NCBI RefSeq assembly: GCF_003315035.1
Contig: NZ_QNRE01000003.1
Location: 496,001-560,000, forward strand
Direction of reading: 5' to 3'
DNA: 64,000 bases
Origin: Nocardia puris
Lineage (GTDB): Bacteria > Actinomycetota > Actinomycetes > Mycobacteriales > Mycobacteriaceae
Shown here: piece by piece, positions 45,485 through 55,124 of the stretch
Layout of the letters: each line of letters starts with the position of its first letter
Numbering within the stretch: the stretch's first letter is position 1
Program-made: the position numbers and the translations under genes
Notes under the pieces: generated by a model
The model's input: the letters and a program-made list of their open reading frames with translations, nothing else
Database searches by the model: none
What the model was told of the DNA's origin: nothing

Positions 45485-46342
45485 TCAGATGAACAGATCG
45501 TCCACGCTCTCGGCGGTGGCGGCCCGGTCGATCCACCGCCCGAGCTGCTCGAGATCCTCGCAACCCTCGATCCGGCCGCGCACATCGTCGGGCACGACGA
45601 TCCGCCGAGCCGCCAACACCCGCAACAGCGCGTCGGCCTCACCGGCGACTCGCCACTTCTTGGCAAAATTGCTCTGGGGTTCGAAGTTCTTCAGCACATC
45701 GGCGTTCATCAGCGACTCCCATACGGATCGGACTGCCTCCGGCAGCCGTGAGAAGACGAATTCATAGTATCGCGAGCCCCGGTCCGTCTCGATCTTGCCG
45801 AGGGCGGCCATGAGGGCCTCGAAGGTGGCGCGCGGGTCCGGGTAGTCGGGATGGGCGACGACCGACAGGACCGTCAGTTCCGGCAGTCGCACCGCGACCT
45901 CGGGATCCGTGATCAACGGCACCCCGCGCGGGTCCAGGACCAGGGAGCGCAGCAGCGCGGGCGGGCTGCCATAGCCGAAATCGACCGGTTCGGCGGCCCA
46001 ATCAGCAGTGCGCTTGTCGGGGCACAGCACGAGCAACACGGTGGGGCATCGTAGCCGGGCGCGCAGCGTGGCCGCGTACACCGGCCACGTCCATGGCTTG
46101 TCGGGGTCCGGGCGGAGTTGGACCTCGACCACCACCGCGAACACCGGGCGATCAGCGGCGCGCAACACGACAACGGAGTCGGCGTGGAACTCCGTGACCG
46201 CCAGCGCCGGGGTTTCCTCCGAATGACTTTCCGCTCGATCGAACTTCGGCAGCGGACAACCGAGCGCGTCCAGCAACGGCGCGACGAGCCGCGGCTGGCT
46301 TCGAAACAGATCGACGATCATTTCGTGCGGAATTGAGGGCAT
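45485..46342 (-). CDS. Actinobacterial conserved protein with Rpn/PD-(D/E)XK-like features
   Basis: The 285-residue protein reads PSIPHEMIVDLFRSQPRLVA, LAVTEFHADSVVVLR, PVFAVVVEVQLRPDPDKPW, WPVYAATLRARLRCPTVLLV and a helical C-terminus. The spacing of Asp (HADSVVV) and E-x-Q (VEVQL) resembles the core of Rpn-type PD-(D/E)XK nucleases, and many actinobacteria carry families of this protein. Catalytic activity is inferred and unproven. The ATG at 46342 gives MPSIPHE, the usual start; a TTG 9 nt upstream is possible. A partial copy of its 3' end lies directly downstream. Confidence 0.65.
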   Translation of the reverse strand: MPSIPHEMIVDLFRSQPRLVAPLLDALGCPLPKFDRAESHSEETPALAVTEFHADSVVVLRAADRPVFAVVVEVQLRPDPDKPWTWPVYAATLRARLRCPTVLLVLCPDKRTADWAAEPVDFGYGSPPALLRSLVLDPRGVPLITDPEVAVRLPELTVLSVVAHPDYPDPRATFEALMAALGKIETDRGSRYYEFVFSRLPEAVRSVWESLMNADVLKNFEPQSNFAKKWRVAGEADALLRVLAARRIVVPDDVRGRIEGCEDLEQLGRWIDRAATAESVDDLFI

Positions 46343-46768
46343 GGCGAGCAAGCTAGCGCATCACACCGCCTCGAACAAATGCCGAAATCCGTTCGCATTC
46401 AGCAATTTTCAGCATTTCTCCGATGACATCACCAATGGTTCGATCGTTACTGATGAGGCGGTGACTATGATGGGGCCAGAGGGGTAACGCGACCCCAATA
46501 TGCACCTCGCGAGCACCGAATTGGCGGGACTATCGCAACCGAATCGGCGCATTGCGGACGACTATCGTGGCGAGGCCCCGCAACGCGCTTCGGCCGGTTC
46601 ACCGGGGAGTCAGGTGCGGCATCAGGGAAGGTTTCGCGGGGTGCTCGACCGGGTCCGGGGGCGGGAGAATCCACGTTGTGGCGGAAAAGGGGTTAACGCG
46701 GGCGGGGTGGGGCGGGATAGTGGGGAGAGGCCGGGTGGTCGGCCCGGCTGGTAGCTAGGAGTTCGGTT
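46343..46768. other. 426-bp intergenic region with an AT-richer patch
   Basis: Bases about 46380-46475 are clearly richer in A+T than the neighbours and probably contain promoters for the divergent genes. No small gene or RNA stands out. Confidence 0.45.
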
Positions 46769-48415
46769 GTGAGCAAGTTCACCGACGAGATGTTTGCGAC
46801 GGCGCTGTCCTCGGAGCGCGGGTTGATCACCGGGGAGCCCAGCGCGCCGCTGCGGCAGACGTGGGGCGAGATACATCGGATCGCGCGGCGCATGGCGGGT
46901 GGGCTCGCGGGGGCGGGGATCGGGCACGGGGACGCGGTCGGCGTGCTGGCCGGGATGCCGGTCGACATCGCGCCGGCCTGTCAGGCGGTGTGGATGCGGG
47001 GCGCGTCGGTCACGATGCTGCACCAGCCCACCCCGCGCACCGATCTGGCGGTCTGGGCGCGCGACACCGAGACCGTGCTCGGCATGATCGAGGCGCGCGC
47101 GGTGATCCTCGGCGCGCCGTTCGACGCCGCCGAACCCCTGCTGCGCGAGCGCGGCATCACCGTGGTGCGCATCGACCAGCTCCCCGACGGCCCCGATATC
47201 GATCCGGTGCCGACCACCGAATCCGATATCGCCCTGCAACAGCTGACGTCGGGTTCCACCGGATCACCGAAGGCCGTCCGCATCACGCACGGCAATTTCT
47301 ACGTCAATGCCTACGCGATGTTCAACCGCGTGAAATTCCAGCTCGACGCCGACGTGATGGTGAGCTGGCTGCCCCTCTTCCACGATATGGGCATGGTCGG
47401 ATTCCTCAGCGTCCCCATGCAATTCGGCGCGGAAGTGGTGTGCGTGACGCCGATGGACTTCCTCGCCCGCCCGCTGCTGTGGGCCGAATTGATCGGCAAG
47501 TACCGCGGAACCGTCACGGCGGCACCGAACTTCGCCTATTCCCTGCTGGCCCGCAAACTGCGCCTGGCGCCCGACGGCGCGCTCGACCTGAGCAGCGTCC
47601 GCTACATGTGGAACGGCGCCGAACCGGTCGATCCGGAGACCATGATCGCCATGGCCGAGGCCGGAAAACGCTTCGGCCTCAACCCGATGGCGCTCACCCC
47701 CGTCTACGGCATGGCCGAGACCACGCTGGCGGTCTCGGTCCCCGACGCCGGTCACGGCCAGGTGCTCGACCTGGTGGACGCCGACCTGCTGGAATCCCTC
47801 GGCAAGGCGGTGCCGGTGCCGCGCCACCACGCGGGCCTGGCCACGGTGCGCGCGCTGCCGACGCTGGGCTACCTGGTGGACGATCTGGAGGGCCGGATCG
47901 TCGACGACGACCGCAACCCGCTGCCGGTCCGCTCGGTGGGCGTCATCGAATTGCGCGGCCCCGCCGTGACTTCCGGCTACGTGACGGTGGACGGCTTCCG
48001 CCCGGCGCAGGACGAGGACGGCTGGCTCGACACCGGCGACATCGGCTACTTCACCGAGGAGGGCTTGGTGGTGGTGTGCGGCCGGGTGAAAGACGTGATC
48101 ATCGTCGGCGGCCGCAACCTCTTCCCCACCGATATCGAACGCGCCGCCCTCCAAGTGCGCGGCGTGCGGCCGGGCAACGCGGTCGCGGTGCGCCTGGACG
48201 CGGGTGAGAAGCGGGAGAGTTTCGCGGTGGTGGTGGAGTCCAACGACTTCCAGGATCCCGACGAGGTCAAGCGCATCGAACGCGAGATCGTGCACGCGGT
48301 GGTGTCCGAGCTCGGGGCCCGCCCCCGCACGGTGACGGTCCTGGGTCCCGGCGCACTGCCGAAGACATCGTCGGGCAAGCTGCGCCGCGCCGCCACCGCT
48401 GTGCACTTGCGCTGA
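46769..48415 (+). CDS. Acyl-AMP ligase / acyl-CoA synthetase (Rv1013, Pks16-like)
   Basis: The 548-residue ANL enzyme has the AMP-binding loop [19 protein letters not shown] (about 150-168), [12 protein letters not shown], the YGMAETTLA motif, [20 protein letters not shown] and, near the C-terminus, [11 protein letters not shown] with the adenylating Lys. It activates a fatty acid as acyl-AMP. Whether CoA or a carrier protein receives it is unclear. M. tuberculosis Rv1013 (annotated pks16) sits beside pth as here. The GTG follows AGGAG (46757-46761) by 7 nt. Confidence 0.88.
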   Translation: MSKFTDEMFATALSSERGLITGEPSAPLRQTWGEIHRIARRMAGGLAGAGIGHGDAVGVLAGMPVDIAPACQAVWMRGASVTMLHQPTPRTDLAVWARDTETVLGMIEARAVILGAPFDAAEPLLRERGITVVRIDQLPDGPDIDPVPTTESDIALQQLTSGSTGSPKAVRITHGNFYVNAYAMFNRVKFQLDADVMVSWLPLFHDMGMVGFLSVPMQFGAEVVCVTPMDFLARPLLWAELIGKYRGTVTAAPNFAYSLLARKLRLAPDGALDLSSVRYMWNGAEPVDPETMIAMAEAGKRFGLNPMALTPVYGMAETTLAVSVPDAGHGQVLDLVDADLLESLGKAVPVPRHHAGLATVRALPTLGYLVDDLEGRIVDDDRNPLPVRSVGVIELRGPAVTSGYVTVDGFRPAQDEDGWLDTGDIGYFTEEGLVVVCGRVKDVIIVGGRNLFPTDIERAALQVRGVRPGNAVAVRLDAGEKRESFAVVVESNDFQDPDEVKRIEREIVHAVVSELGARPRTVTVLGPGALPKTSSGKLRRAATAVHLR

Positions 48416-48450
48416 GCGGCGCGCGGGTAATAGCCGAAAATCGCGCCGAC

Positions 48451-49029
48451 TCAGTGCAACTGGTTCTGCGCGGTCTCCAACCCCACGCGCAGCAGCAGTT
48501 CCACCGCGTCGGCGGCCTGCTCCACCACCACCGGTACTTCCTTGCGCTCCGGCGCGGAGAACGGCTTGAGCACGTAGTCGGCCGGATCCTGACGCCCCGG
48601 CGGGCGCCCGATCCCGATGCGGGTGCGCAGATAGTCCTTGGTGGCCAGCGCGCTCGACACCGACCGCAGCCCGTTGTGGCCGCCCTCGCCCCCGCCGCGC
48701 TTGAGCTTGATCGCCCCGAACGGCAGGTCGAGTTCGTCGTGCACCACCACGACCTCGGTGGGCGGCACGGAGAAGAACCGCGCGAGCGCCGCGACCGGCC
48801 TGCCGGACAGGTTCATATAGGACCGCGGTTTGGCGATCAGCACCTGACGCCCGTCCAGGCGGGCCTGCAACAGGTCGGCCCCGGACTTCTTGTGCACGGC
48901 GAAACGGCCGCCGACGCGCTCGGCGAGCACGTCGGCGACCAGGAATCCGACATTGTGCCGGGTGCGCTCGTATTCGGGGCCGGGGTTGCCCAGCCCGACG
49001 ACGAGCGCGGGCCCGGTGTTCTCGGTCAT
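48451..49029 (-). CDS. pth: Peptidyl-tRNA hydrolase
   Basis: The 192-residue protein has the family motifs [20 protein letters not shown] with the catalytic His, [25 protein letters not shown] (Asp) and [12 protein letters not shown]. It frees tRNA from peptidyl-tRNA dropped by the ribosome. ATG 22 bp after the rplY stop, forming an rplY-pth pair as in other Mycobacteriales. Confidence 0.96.
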   Translation of the reverse strand: MTENTGPALVVGLGNPGPEYERTRHNVGFLVADVLAERVGGRFAVHKKSGADLLQARLDGRQVLIAKPRSYMNLSGRPVAALARFFSVPPTEVVVVHDELDLPFGAIKLKRGGGEGGHNGLRSVSSALATKDYLRTRIGIGRPPGRQDPADYVLKPFSAPERKEVPVVVEQAADAVELLLRVGLETAQNQLH

Positions 49030-49051
49030 CGGTGAACCGCTGGTGCTGTCC

Positions 49052-49663
49052 TTATTCGGCGGCTTCGGCGGCGGCCTCGGCCTCGGCTTCGGCGGCCTCG
49101 GCGGCGGTCGGCTCGGCGGCGGGCGCGGCGATGACGTTGACGACGAGCAGGTCGGGCTCGACGTTCAGGCTGACGCCGGCGGGCAGGGTCAGCTCGCCCG
49201 CGGTGATCTGGGTGCCCGGCTCGACGCCCTCGACGGAGACCTCGATGGACTCGGGCAGGTTCAGCGCCTCGGCCTCGATGGACAGCGTGGTGGACTCCTG
49301 GGTGACCAGGGTGCCCGGGGCGGCCTCACCGGTGATGGCGAGGGTGACGTCGGCGGTGACCTTCTCGCCGCGCTTCACGATGAGCAGATCGGCGTGCTCG
49401 ATGTAGCGGCGGATCGGGTGCACGACAACGGATTTGGTGAGCGCAAGCTGCTTCTTGCCGTCGATCACGAGGTTCAGCACCGCGTTGGTGCCGTGCTCGC
49501 GCAGGATCGCGGCGAAGGCCTGGGCGTTGACCGACAGATGCTGCGGCTCGGCCTGGTGGCCGTACAGCACAGCGGGAACGTTGCCTGCGCGACGGGTGCG
49601 GCGCGCGGCACCCTTGCCGAACTCGGTGCGAACGGCGGCTTCGAGAACGTTGACGTCGGACAT
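49052..49663 (-). CDS. rplY: 50S ribosomal protein L25/general stress protein Ctc
   Basis: The 203-residue protein has the 5S rRNA-binding L25 domain ([51 protein letters not shown]) followed by the CTC beta domain ([25 protein letters not shown]). An Ala/Glu-rich tail after about residue 180 is typical of actinobacteria. ATG with AGGAG about 11 nt upstream. Read with pth. Confidence 0.96.
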   Translation of the reverse strand: MSDVNVLEAAVRTEFGKGAARRTRRAGNVPAVLYGHQAEPQHLSVNAQAFAAILREHGTNAVLNLVIDGKKQLALTKSVVVHPIRRYIEHADLLIVKRGEKVTADVTLAITGEAAPGTLVTQESTTLSIEAEALNLPESIEVSVEGVEPGTQITAGELTLPAGVSLNVEPDLLVVNVIAAPAAEPTAAEAAEAEAEAAAEAAE

Positions 49664-49974
49664 GACGGGATCTACTCCTACGGCTCTTCCGGGCTGGTCA
49701 CGGTTGCCCGCCAGGGAGGGTGGCGCCCTGGACTGGGGTCTGGTCTACTCGTCGGGGCGAGACCGAACTCCGGACGGCCGGAAGCCGCGCCGCGTCGATC
49801 ACGGTGTCCGCATTAACGTCTGCGGACACCCTCGCCGAGACAACCCGGACACTGTACCGCAGCCCAGCGCCCACCCTTGAATCGGGTGGTCACGGCGGGT
49901 CGGGCCGGTCGCGAGCGCCGTCGCGTAGTCTGGAGCGGTTGTCGATCCGGCCGTACGCGAAAGGTTGCCCCACG
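49664..49974. other. 311-bp divergent region between rplY and prfC, with a 9-bp hairpin
   Basis: GGTGTCCGC (49803-49811) pairs perfectly with GCGGACACC (49822-49830) around a 10-nt A/T-containing loop. It may lie in the rplY leader, the prfC leader, or neither. No gene is supported here. Confidence 0.5.
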
Positions 49975-51618
49975 TTGACCGCCCCTGAGGACGTCGTCGC
50001 GCCCACACCGCGCGGTCTGCCCGCCGAGGTCGCCCGGCGTCGCACCTTCGCCGTGATCTCGCACCCCGACGCGGGCAAGTCGACGCTCACCGAGGCGCTG
50101 GCGCTGCACGCCAGGATGATCTCGGAGGCGGGCGCCATCCACGGCAAGGCGGGCCGCAAGTCCACCGTGTCGGACTGGATGGAGATGGAGAAGGCGCGCG
50201 GCATCTCGGTCAGCTCCACCGCGTTGCAGTTCAACTACCGGGTCGAGGGCTCGGACGTGGACAACGTCATCAACCTGGTCGACACCCCCGGTCACTCGGA
50301 CTTCTCCGAGGACACCTACCGCGTGCTCACCGCCGTCGACGCCGCGGTCATGCTCATCGACGCCGCCAAGGGCCTGGAGCCGCAGACGCTCAAACTGTTC
50401 CAGGTGTGCCGCCACCGCGGCATCCCGGTCATCACCGTCATCAACAAGTGGGACCGGCCGGGCCGCGCGCCGCTGGAACTGCTGGACGAGATCGACGAGC
50501 GGATCGGCCTCACGCCGACGCCGCTGTTCCTGCCGGTCGGCATCGCGGGCGATTTCCGCGGCCTGCTGCGCCGCGGCCCCGACGGCGCCGCGCTCGAATA
50601 CATCCACTTCACCCGCACCGCGGGCGGCGCGACCATCGCACCGGAGGAGTCGCTGACGGCCGAGGACGCCGAGGCCCGCGAGGGCGAAGCGTGGACCACG
50701 GCCGCCGAGGAGAGCGAACTGCTCTCGGCGACCGGGCAGGACCACGATCAGGAACTGTTCCTGGCCGGGCAGACCTCGCCGGTCATCTACGCCTCGGCGA
50801 TGCTGAACTTCGGTGTGCGCCAGTTGCTGGAGACGCTGGTCGCGCTGGCGCCGGCACCCGGCCCGCGCAAGGACATGCAAGGCGTCCCGCGCGAGACCAC
50901 CGATCCGTTCAGCGCCGTGGTGTTCAAGGTGCAGGCGGGCATGGACACCGCGCACCGCGACCGGTTGGCGTTCATGCGCATCGTGTCGGGCGAGTTCGAG
51001 CGCGGCATGGTGGTGACCCACGCCCAGACCGGGCGCCCGTTCGCCACCAAGTACGCGCTCACCGTGTTCGGCCGCGAACGCGCCACCGTCGACACCGCCT
51101 ACCCGGGTGACGTGGTGGGCCTGGTGAACGCCACCGCGCTCGCCCCCGGCCACACGCTGTTCGTGGACAAGAAGGTGGAGTTCCCGCCGATCCCGTCGTT
51201 CGCCCCGGAGCACTTCGCGGTGCTGCGCGCGCAGAGCGCGGGCAAGTACAAGCAATTCCGCAAGGCCATCGACCAGCTCGACTCCGAGGGCGTGGTACAG
51301 GTGCTGCGCAACGACCTGCGCGGCGACGCGTCGCCGGTGCTGGCCGCCGTGGGCCCCATGCAGTTCGAGGTCGTCACCGCCCGCATGCTGGCGGAGTACA
51401 ACGTCGAGACCACCATGGAGCACCTCGGCTATTCGCTGGCCCGCCGCACCGACGCCGCCTCCGCCGACGAGCTCGGCAGACAGCGCGGCGTCGAGGTGTT
51501 CACCCGCACCGACGGTGTGCTGCTCGCCCTGTTCAGCGACAAGTGGCGGTTGCAGTACATCGAGAAGGAACACCCCGGCCTCACGCTGGAACCGCTGGTC
51601 GCCGCGGCCGACAACTGA
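49975..51618 (+). CDS. prfC: Peptide chain release factor 3
   Basis: The 547-residue translational GTPase has G1 SHPDAGKST, the switch region ARGISVSSTALQF, G3 DTPGHSDFSEDTYR, and G4 NKWDRPGR, followed by domains II and III including PMQFEVVTARMLAEYNVETT, which separates RF3 from EF-G. It recycles RF1/RF2 after termination. No ATG or GTG fits the conserved start; the TTG at 49975 (TAPEDVVAPTPRGL) is preceded by AAGG about 10 nt upstream. This start is the weakest point of the call. Confidence 0.92.
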   Translation: MTAPEDVVAPTPRGLPAEVARRRTFAVISHPDAGKSTLTEALALHARMISEAGAIHGKAGRKSTVSDWMEMEKARGISVSSTALQFNYRVEGSDVDNVINLVDTPGHSDFSEDTYRVLTAVDAAVMLIDAAKGLEPQTLKLFQVCRHRGIPVITVINKWDRPGRAPLELLDEIDERIGLTPTPLFLPVGIAGDFRGLLRRGPDGAALEYIHFTRTAGGATIAPEESLTAEDAEAREGEAWTTAAEESELLSATGQDHDQELFLAGQTSPVIYASAMLNFGVRQLLETLVALAPAPGPRKDMQGVPRETTDPFSAVVFKVQAGMDTAHRDRLAFMRIVSGEFERGMVVTHAQTGRPFATKYALTVFGRERATVDTAYPGDVVGLVNATALAPGHTLFVDKKVEFPPIPSFAPEHFAVLRAQSAGKYKQFRKAIDQLDSEGVVQVLRNDLRGDASPVLAAVGPMQFEVVTARMLAEYNVETTMEHLGYSLARRTDAASADELGRQRGVEVFTRTDGVLLALFSDKWRLQYIEKEHPGLTLEPLVAAADN

Positions 51619-51622
51619 TCGG

Positions 51623-52069
51623 TCAGGGGCGCAGCGGTTGTTCGGCCGCGGCCGGGTCGTCGACCGGCAGCGGGAACGAATGGTGTTCGTGGGAGACGAC
51701 CCAGCGCTCGCCCTCCTTGCGCAAGCCGAGGGTGATGCGCAGGCGCACCGACGGATCGGTCAGCGGCGCGCCGGCCCGCCCGCATTTCAGCAGCGCGTGC
51801 GCGAACGCGACGTCGGTACCCGCCGTGACCTCCACGGCGAGCGGTTCGAACACCGCGCCGGTGGCGAGCCAGGCGAAGAACGGCGGCCAGGTCTCGCGGT
51901 AGGCGTCGAGGCCGCGCGCACCCTCGTTGGGCGGGGGCACGTCGAACATGACGATGTCGTCGGCGTGGTCGCGCAGCACTCCGTCGAGGTCGGCGGCGTT
52001 GATGGCGGCGAACCAGCGGTCGATGAGATCGCGGATGAGTTTCTCGTCGCTGGTGGTCGTGATGGTCAC
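51623..52069 (-). CDS. SnoaL/NTF2-like (SgcJ-type) protein
   Basis: The 148-residue protein has the pattern of small NTF2-fold stress proteins: IRDLIDRWFAAINAADLDGV, DDIVMFDVPPP, ARGLDAYRETWPPFFAWL and RWVVSHEHHSFPLPVD. Members include isomerases, hydrolases and ligand-binding proteins; no catalytic residue is certain, although the paired His near the C-terminus is conserved in this subgroup. The GTG follows AGGAG by 6 nt. It lies 100 bp downstream of the sigma-factor gene on the same strand and is convergent with prfC. Confidence 0.78.
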   Translation of the reverse strand: MTITTTSDEKLIRDLIDRWFAAINAADLDGVLRDHADDIVMFDVPPPNEGARGLDAYRETWPPFFAWLATGAVFEPLAVEVTAGTDVAFAHALLKCGRAGAPLTDPSVRLRITLGLRKEGERWVVSHEHHSFPLPVDDPAAAEQPLRP

Positions 52070-52169
52070 GAGGACTCCTCGGATTCGGTGGGCGGGGCGG
52101 TCCCGCGCACGTATAACCCGGAGCGCGACGCGAACTCATCGGTGCGCGCGCAGAAAGTCCCTCGCCGGT

Positions 52170-53120
52170 TCAGGACTCGACGTACTCCGGCAGCCCGAAC
52201 ATCGGGAACAGCGCCGGGTGCAGGAACGACACCACCTCCGTGATCGCCCCCTCGCGCACCGCGATCACGTCCAGCGCCATAGCCGCGAACACCTGGCGCT
52301 CCTCATCCCACATATAGGTGCCGAACGCGGGCTGCCCGTTCGCGGAGGCAGGCAGGAAACGCCACCGATGGTGCAGCGGACCCTCGACCAGGAAGTCGCG
52401 GATGGCCGCGTGGCCCGCGTACCACTCGGGCAGCGGCGGCATGGAGTAGCGGGCGTCGGCGCTGAGCAGATCGACGATGGCGGACACGTCGCCCGCCTCC
52501 CACGCGTCGGTATAGCGGCGGGCCAGCTCGCGCAGCTCGCCCGCACCGAAGTCGCGCAGCGCCCGCTGCTGGGTGTCGCCGGCGAGCCGATCGTCCACCG
52601 CGGCGCGCGCCCGTTGCAGCGCGCTGTTGACGGCGGCGACGCTGGTGTCGAGCAGTTCGGCGGTCTCGCGCGCCGAGAATCCCAGCACGTCACGCAAGAC
52701 GAGCGCGGCCCGCTGGTTACCCGGCAGATGTTGCAGCGCGGCGACGAACGCCAGCTCCACCGCCTCGCGCGCCTCGTACCTGGCCTCGGGCGCGCGGCCG
52801 CGCACATCGGCGTCGGGATAGGGCTCCAGCCAGGCGATCTCGTTGAGCGGCGCGCCCGGCCCCAGATCGACGGGCAGTTCCCGGCGGCGCCGCGTCTCGA
52901 TCAGGGTGAGACAGCGGTTGGTCGCGATCCGATACAGCCACGGCCGCACACCGGAGCGGTCGGTGAGCCGGTCCAGATGCCGCCAGGCCCGCAGCAGCGA
53001 TTCCTGCACCGCGTCGTCGGCGTCGTGCACCGAACCGAGCATGCGGTAGCAGTGCAGGTGCAGCTCGGCCCGCAGCGGTTCGACCAACCGCTCGAACTCT
53101 TCGCCGGGCCCCTCGCTCAC
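52170..53120 (-). CDS. ECF RNA polymerase sigma factor with C-terminal SnoaL-like domain (SigG-like)
   Basis: The 316-residue protein has sigma region 2 ([48 protein letters not shown]), a linker, region 4 ([20 protein letters not shown] and [20 protein letters not shown]), then an NTF2-fold domain from about residue 190 ([20 protein letters not shown]) ending [19 protein letters not shown]. The C-terminal ending resembles M. tuberculosis SigG. In such ECF groups the fused domain controls activity in place of a separate anti-sigma factor. GTG overlapping the upstream gene's stop (GTGA). Confidence 0.87.
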   Translation of the reverse strand: MSEGPGEEFERLVEPLRAELHLHCYRMLGSVHDADDAVQESLLRAWRHLDRLTDRSGVRPWLYRIATNRCLTLIETRRRRELPVDLGPGAPLNEIAWLEPYPDADVRGRAPEARYEAREAVELAFVAALQHLPGNQRAALVLRDVLGFSARETAELLDTSVAAVNSALQRARAAVDDRLAGDTQQRALRDFGAGELRELARRYTDAWEAGDVSAIVDLLSADARYSMPPLPEWYAGHAAIRDFLVEGPLHHRWRFLPASANGQPAFGTYMWDEERQVFAAMALDVIAVREGAITEVVSFLHPALFPMFGLPEYVES

Positions 53121-53788
53121 TCGGTGCCGGGCTCCCGGCGCAGCGGTGTGGTGCCGGGATCGCGCTCGACGGGGGCGATTCCGTCCTCGCGCGCGATCAG
53201 ACCCCAGCGACTCGACGTGAGACGCAGGCTGGGCAGGTCGCTGAGCGAGAGCACCACCTCGTAGGTGCGCTCGTACCCGGTGTGCGCGATGCGCCACCGC
53301 CCGTCCGAGCAGCGGACGTATTCGTCGGAGTAGAAGGCCGCACCGCGCAACAGCATGTTGTGGGCGGGGATGAGCACCGTGTCGGCGAGATACCAGGTGC
53401 CGGTGGCGGAATCGCCGTCGATATCGATCTCGGGGTGATCGCAGCGATGCTCGGTGATGACGTGCGGACCGAGCGTATTGCGCATGAAGGCGAGGAAGGC
53501 GTCGCGCGATTCGAACTGCAGGTACTCGCTGTAGGTCGCGGTGGCCTCGGGAATCATGGTGTCGGCGAACTCTTCCCAGGACTTGGTGTCCAGGGCGCGC
53601 AGATAGCGGAACTTGAGGCGGCTGATATCGGCCAGATCGTCCCCGGTGGGGCCGCGGTCGCGGGGCACGGGACGCACCCGGTGCGTCGTGTCGGCGTCGC
53701 GCTCGGCGCCGTTGGGATCACCACGCCCGCCGACGGGCGCGTCCACCGCCGCGTCGCCGCGCCCCTGCTCGCCGCTGCCCTGGTCCAT
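53117..53788 (-). CDS. SnoaL-like (NTF2-fold) protein upstream of the sigma factor
   Basis: The 223-residue protein has a disordered N-terminus (about 1-48), an NTF2-fold domain ([75 protein letters not shown]) and a short tail. This is the SnoaL-4 pattern common in actinobacterial catabolic or redox proteins. It overlaps the sigma-factor start by 4 nt, so the two are coupled; a partner or sensor role is conceivable. No Shine-Dalgarno precedes the ATG. Confidence 0.75.
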   Translation of the reverse strand: MDQGSGEQGRGDAAVDAPVGGRGDPNGAERDADTTHRVRPVPRDRGPTGDDLADISRLKFRYLRALDTKSWEEFADTMIPEATATYSEYLQFESRDAFLAFMRNTLGPHVITEHRCDHPEIDIDGDSATGTWYLADTVLIPAHNMLLRGAAFYSDEYVRCSDGRWRIAHTGYERTYEVVLSLSDLPSLRLTSSRWGLIAREDGIAPVERDPGTTPLRREPGTE

Positions 53789-53882
53789 ACGTCAACAATC
53801 CCATCAGAAGACGCCGAGCTGTACGGTTTGGGAGATTTGTATCAGATCGCTATCACCGTGCCGGGTCTTTCGACCCGGAAGA

Positions 53883-54758
53883 TCAACTTCCGATGGTAAA
53901 GCAGGTGCGGCAGAAATCCTCGCCGAACTCGGTGAGCCGCAGACTCTTGCGCACGATCTTCGGCGCGCGGCCCGCCTTCTTCAGCGCCGCCTCCACCACC
54001 GGCTGCACCTCGAGCACCATGTAGCGGCTCAGCACCACCGGGTCCTCGGAGGTCATGGTGAGACCGAGGCGGTTGAGGTTGATCAGGTAGGAGCGCGCCC
54101 GGTCGGGGTAGCGCACGCCGGCCTGTTCGGGCACCGAGGTGAGATCGCCCTGCACCAGCTCCGAGCCGATGCCCAGCGGGCGGTTGGTGCGCACGTCGAC
54201 CGCGGGCTGCGGTCCGTTGAGCGACATGAACCGCAGGATGCGCGCCTCGTCGGGGGCGATCTCGTCCAGGATGCGGTCGTAGGCCGGGTGCACGTCCTCG
54301 GTGAAATAGACGTCGGCCGAACGGGCCAGCAGCGCGTCGCCGCGCCTGCGCAGTTCCTCGGTGCTGGCCGAGCGCACGAGCGAGCCCATCGGGATGGCCT
54401 GCTGATTCGGCCCGGTCGGGGTGGGCACGTAGCTGACGATCTCGCGCACCGACCCCTCGGTGACGCCCAGGGCGCTGCGCGCGATCGAGCGCAGCGCGTT
54501 GCCGGTGCGCTCGGCGATCTCCGCCGAGGACTCGCCGTCGAGGGCGGCCTTGGTGATCTCCTTGGTGACCTCGTAGGAGGTGTTCACCGCCCACTGCCCG
54601 CCGCGCACGGCCGTGCCCGCGGCCAGTCCCGCCGCCCGGAACACGCCCCTGATCAGCCGCGCCTCATTGCTGATCTGCCGCTGTTCGACATCCGAGCTGC
54701 GCTCCACGGCGCGGGAACCGGCTCGGGTCACGTCCTGTCCGGTCCTGTCGTCTGTCAC
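53883..54758 (-). CDS. Abi-alpha (DUF4393) family protein, paralogue 1
   Basis: The 291-residue protein has an N-terminal amphipathic region that may touch the membrane (RGVFRAAGLAAGTAVRGGQW), and the Abi-alpha core: EELRRRGDALLARSADVYFT, VHPAYDRILDEIAPDEARIL, RFMSLNGPQPAVDVRTN, YLINLNRLGLTMTSEDPVVL and LTEFGEDFCRTCF. Family members were first linked to phage abortive infection, but many are chromosomal with no known role. The GTG follows GGAGAAG closely. A paralogue with the same landmarks lies on the other side of the DUF445 gene. Confidence 0.8.
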   Translation of the reverse strand: MTDDRTGQDVTRAGSRAVERSSDVEQRQISNEARLIRGVFRAAGLAAGTAVRGGQWAVNTSYEVTKEITKAALDGESSAEIAERTGNALRSIARSALGVTEGSVREIVSYVPTPTGPNQQAIPMGSLVRSASTEELRRRGDALLARSADVYFTEDVHPAYDRILDEIAPDEARILRFMSLNGPQPAVDVRTNRPLGIGSELVQGDLTSVPEQAGVRYPDRARSYLINLNRLGLTMTSEDPVVLSRYMVLEVQPVVEAALKKAGRAPKIVRKSLRLTEFGEDFCRTCFTIGS

Positions 54759-55124
54759 GTCTTCTCCGAAGTATCGCCGAGTGAACGAATCCGCCCACAG
54801 ATTATTGCCCGACCGTCTTCCAGGCGTGGCGAACCCGATTGTTCGCCGCGTCCCGGCCGACCCCGACTCGTCGAACCGATCGCCGGCACCCTGCTCGTGT
54901 AGTCACGGCCCGGATGTGGTGCGTGCCATTCTCTCGTCCCGATAGAGACAATGCCGCATTCCGGACACGTTCTGTGACTGATGTCTCAGACACTACCCTG
55001 TGTCCTGGCACACCCCGCTGTGGACCCAGTTCCGCACCTCACAGTAGGGTCACGCTGCCTACTCGGTGTTAGTTTGGGGTGCCGGTGAGGCTGCGGTCAC
55101 CGGTTTTTTCGGCAGGAGGGTGTC
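54759..55124. other. 366-bp divergent region between the Abi-alpha gene and DUF445
   Basis: It contains the promoters of two divergent genes and, at its right end, the intrinsic terminator listed next. Several A/T-containing patches occur (near 54800-54840 and 55056-55080), but no promoter pair is clear enough to name. No small open frame is convincing. Confidence 0.5.
55082..55109 (+). terminator. Intrinsic terminator/attenuator in the DUF445 leader
   Basis: CCGGTGA (55082-55088) pairs with TCACCGG (55097-55103), followed directly by six T residues (55104-55109). A classic stem plus T-run is uncommon in DNA this GC-rich. It ends 15 bp before the DUF445 GTG and overlaps no upstream gene, so it may control read-through into that operon or end an unrecognised short RNA. 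Confidence 0.7.

Noticed and set aside
49813..51573. 586-residue open frame opposite prfC
   Set aside because: Antisense shadow; release factor 3 on the plus strand accounts for the conservation.
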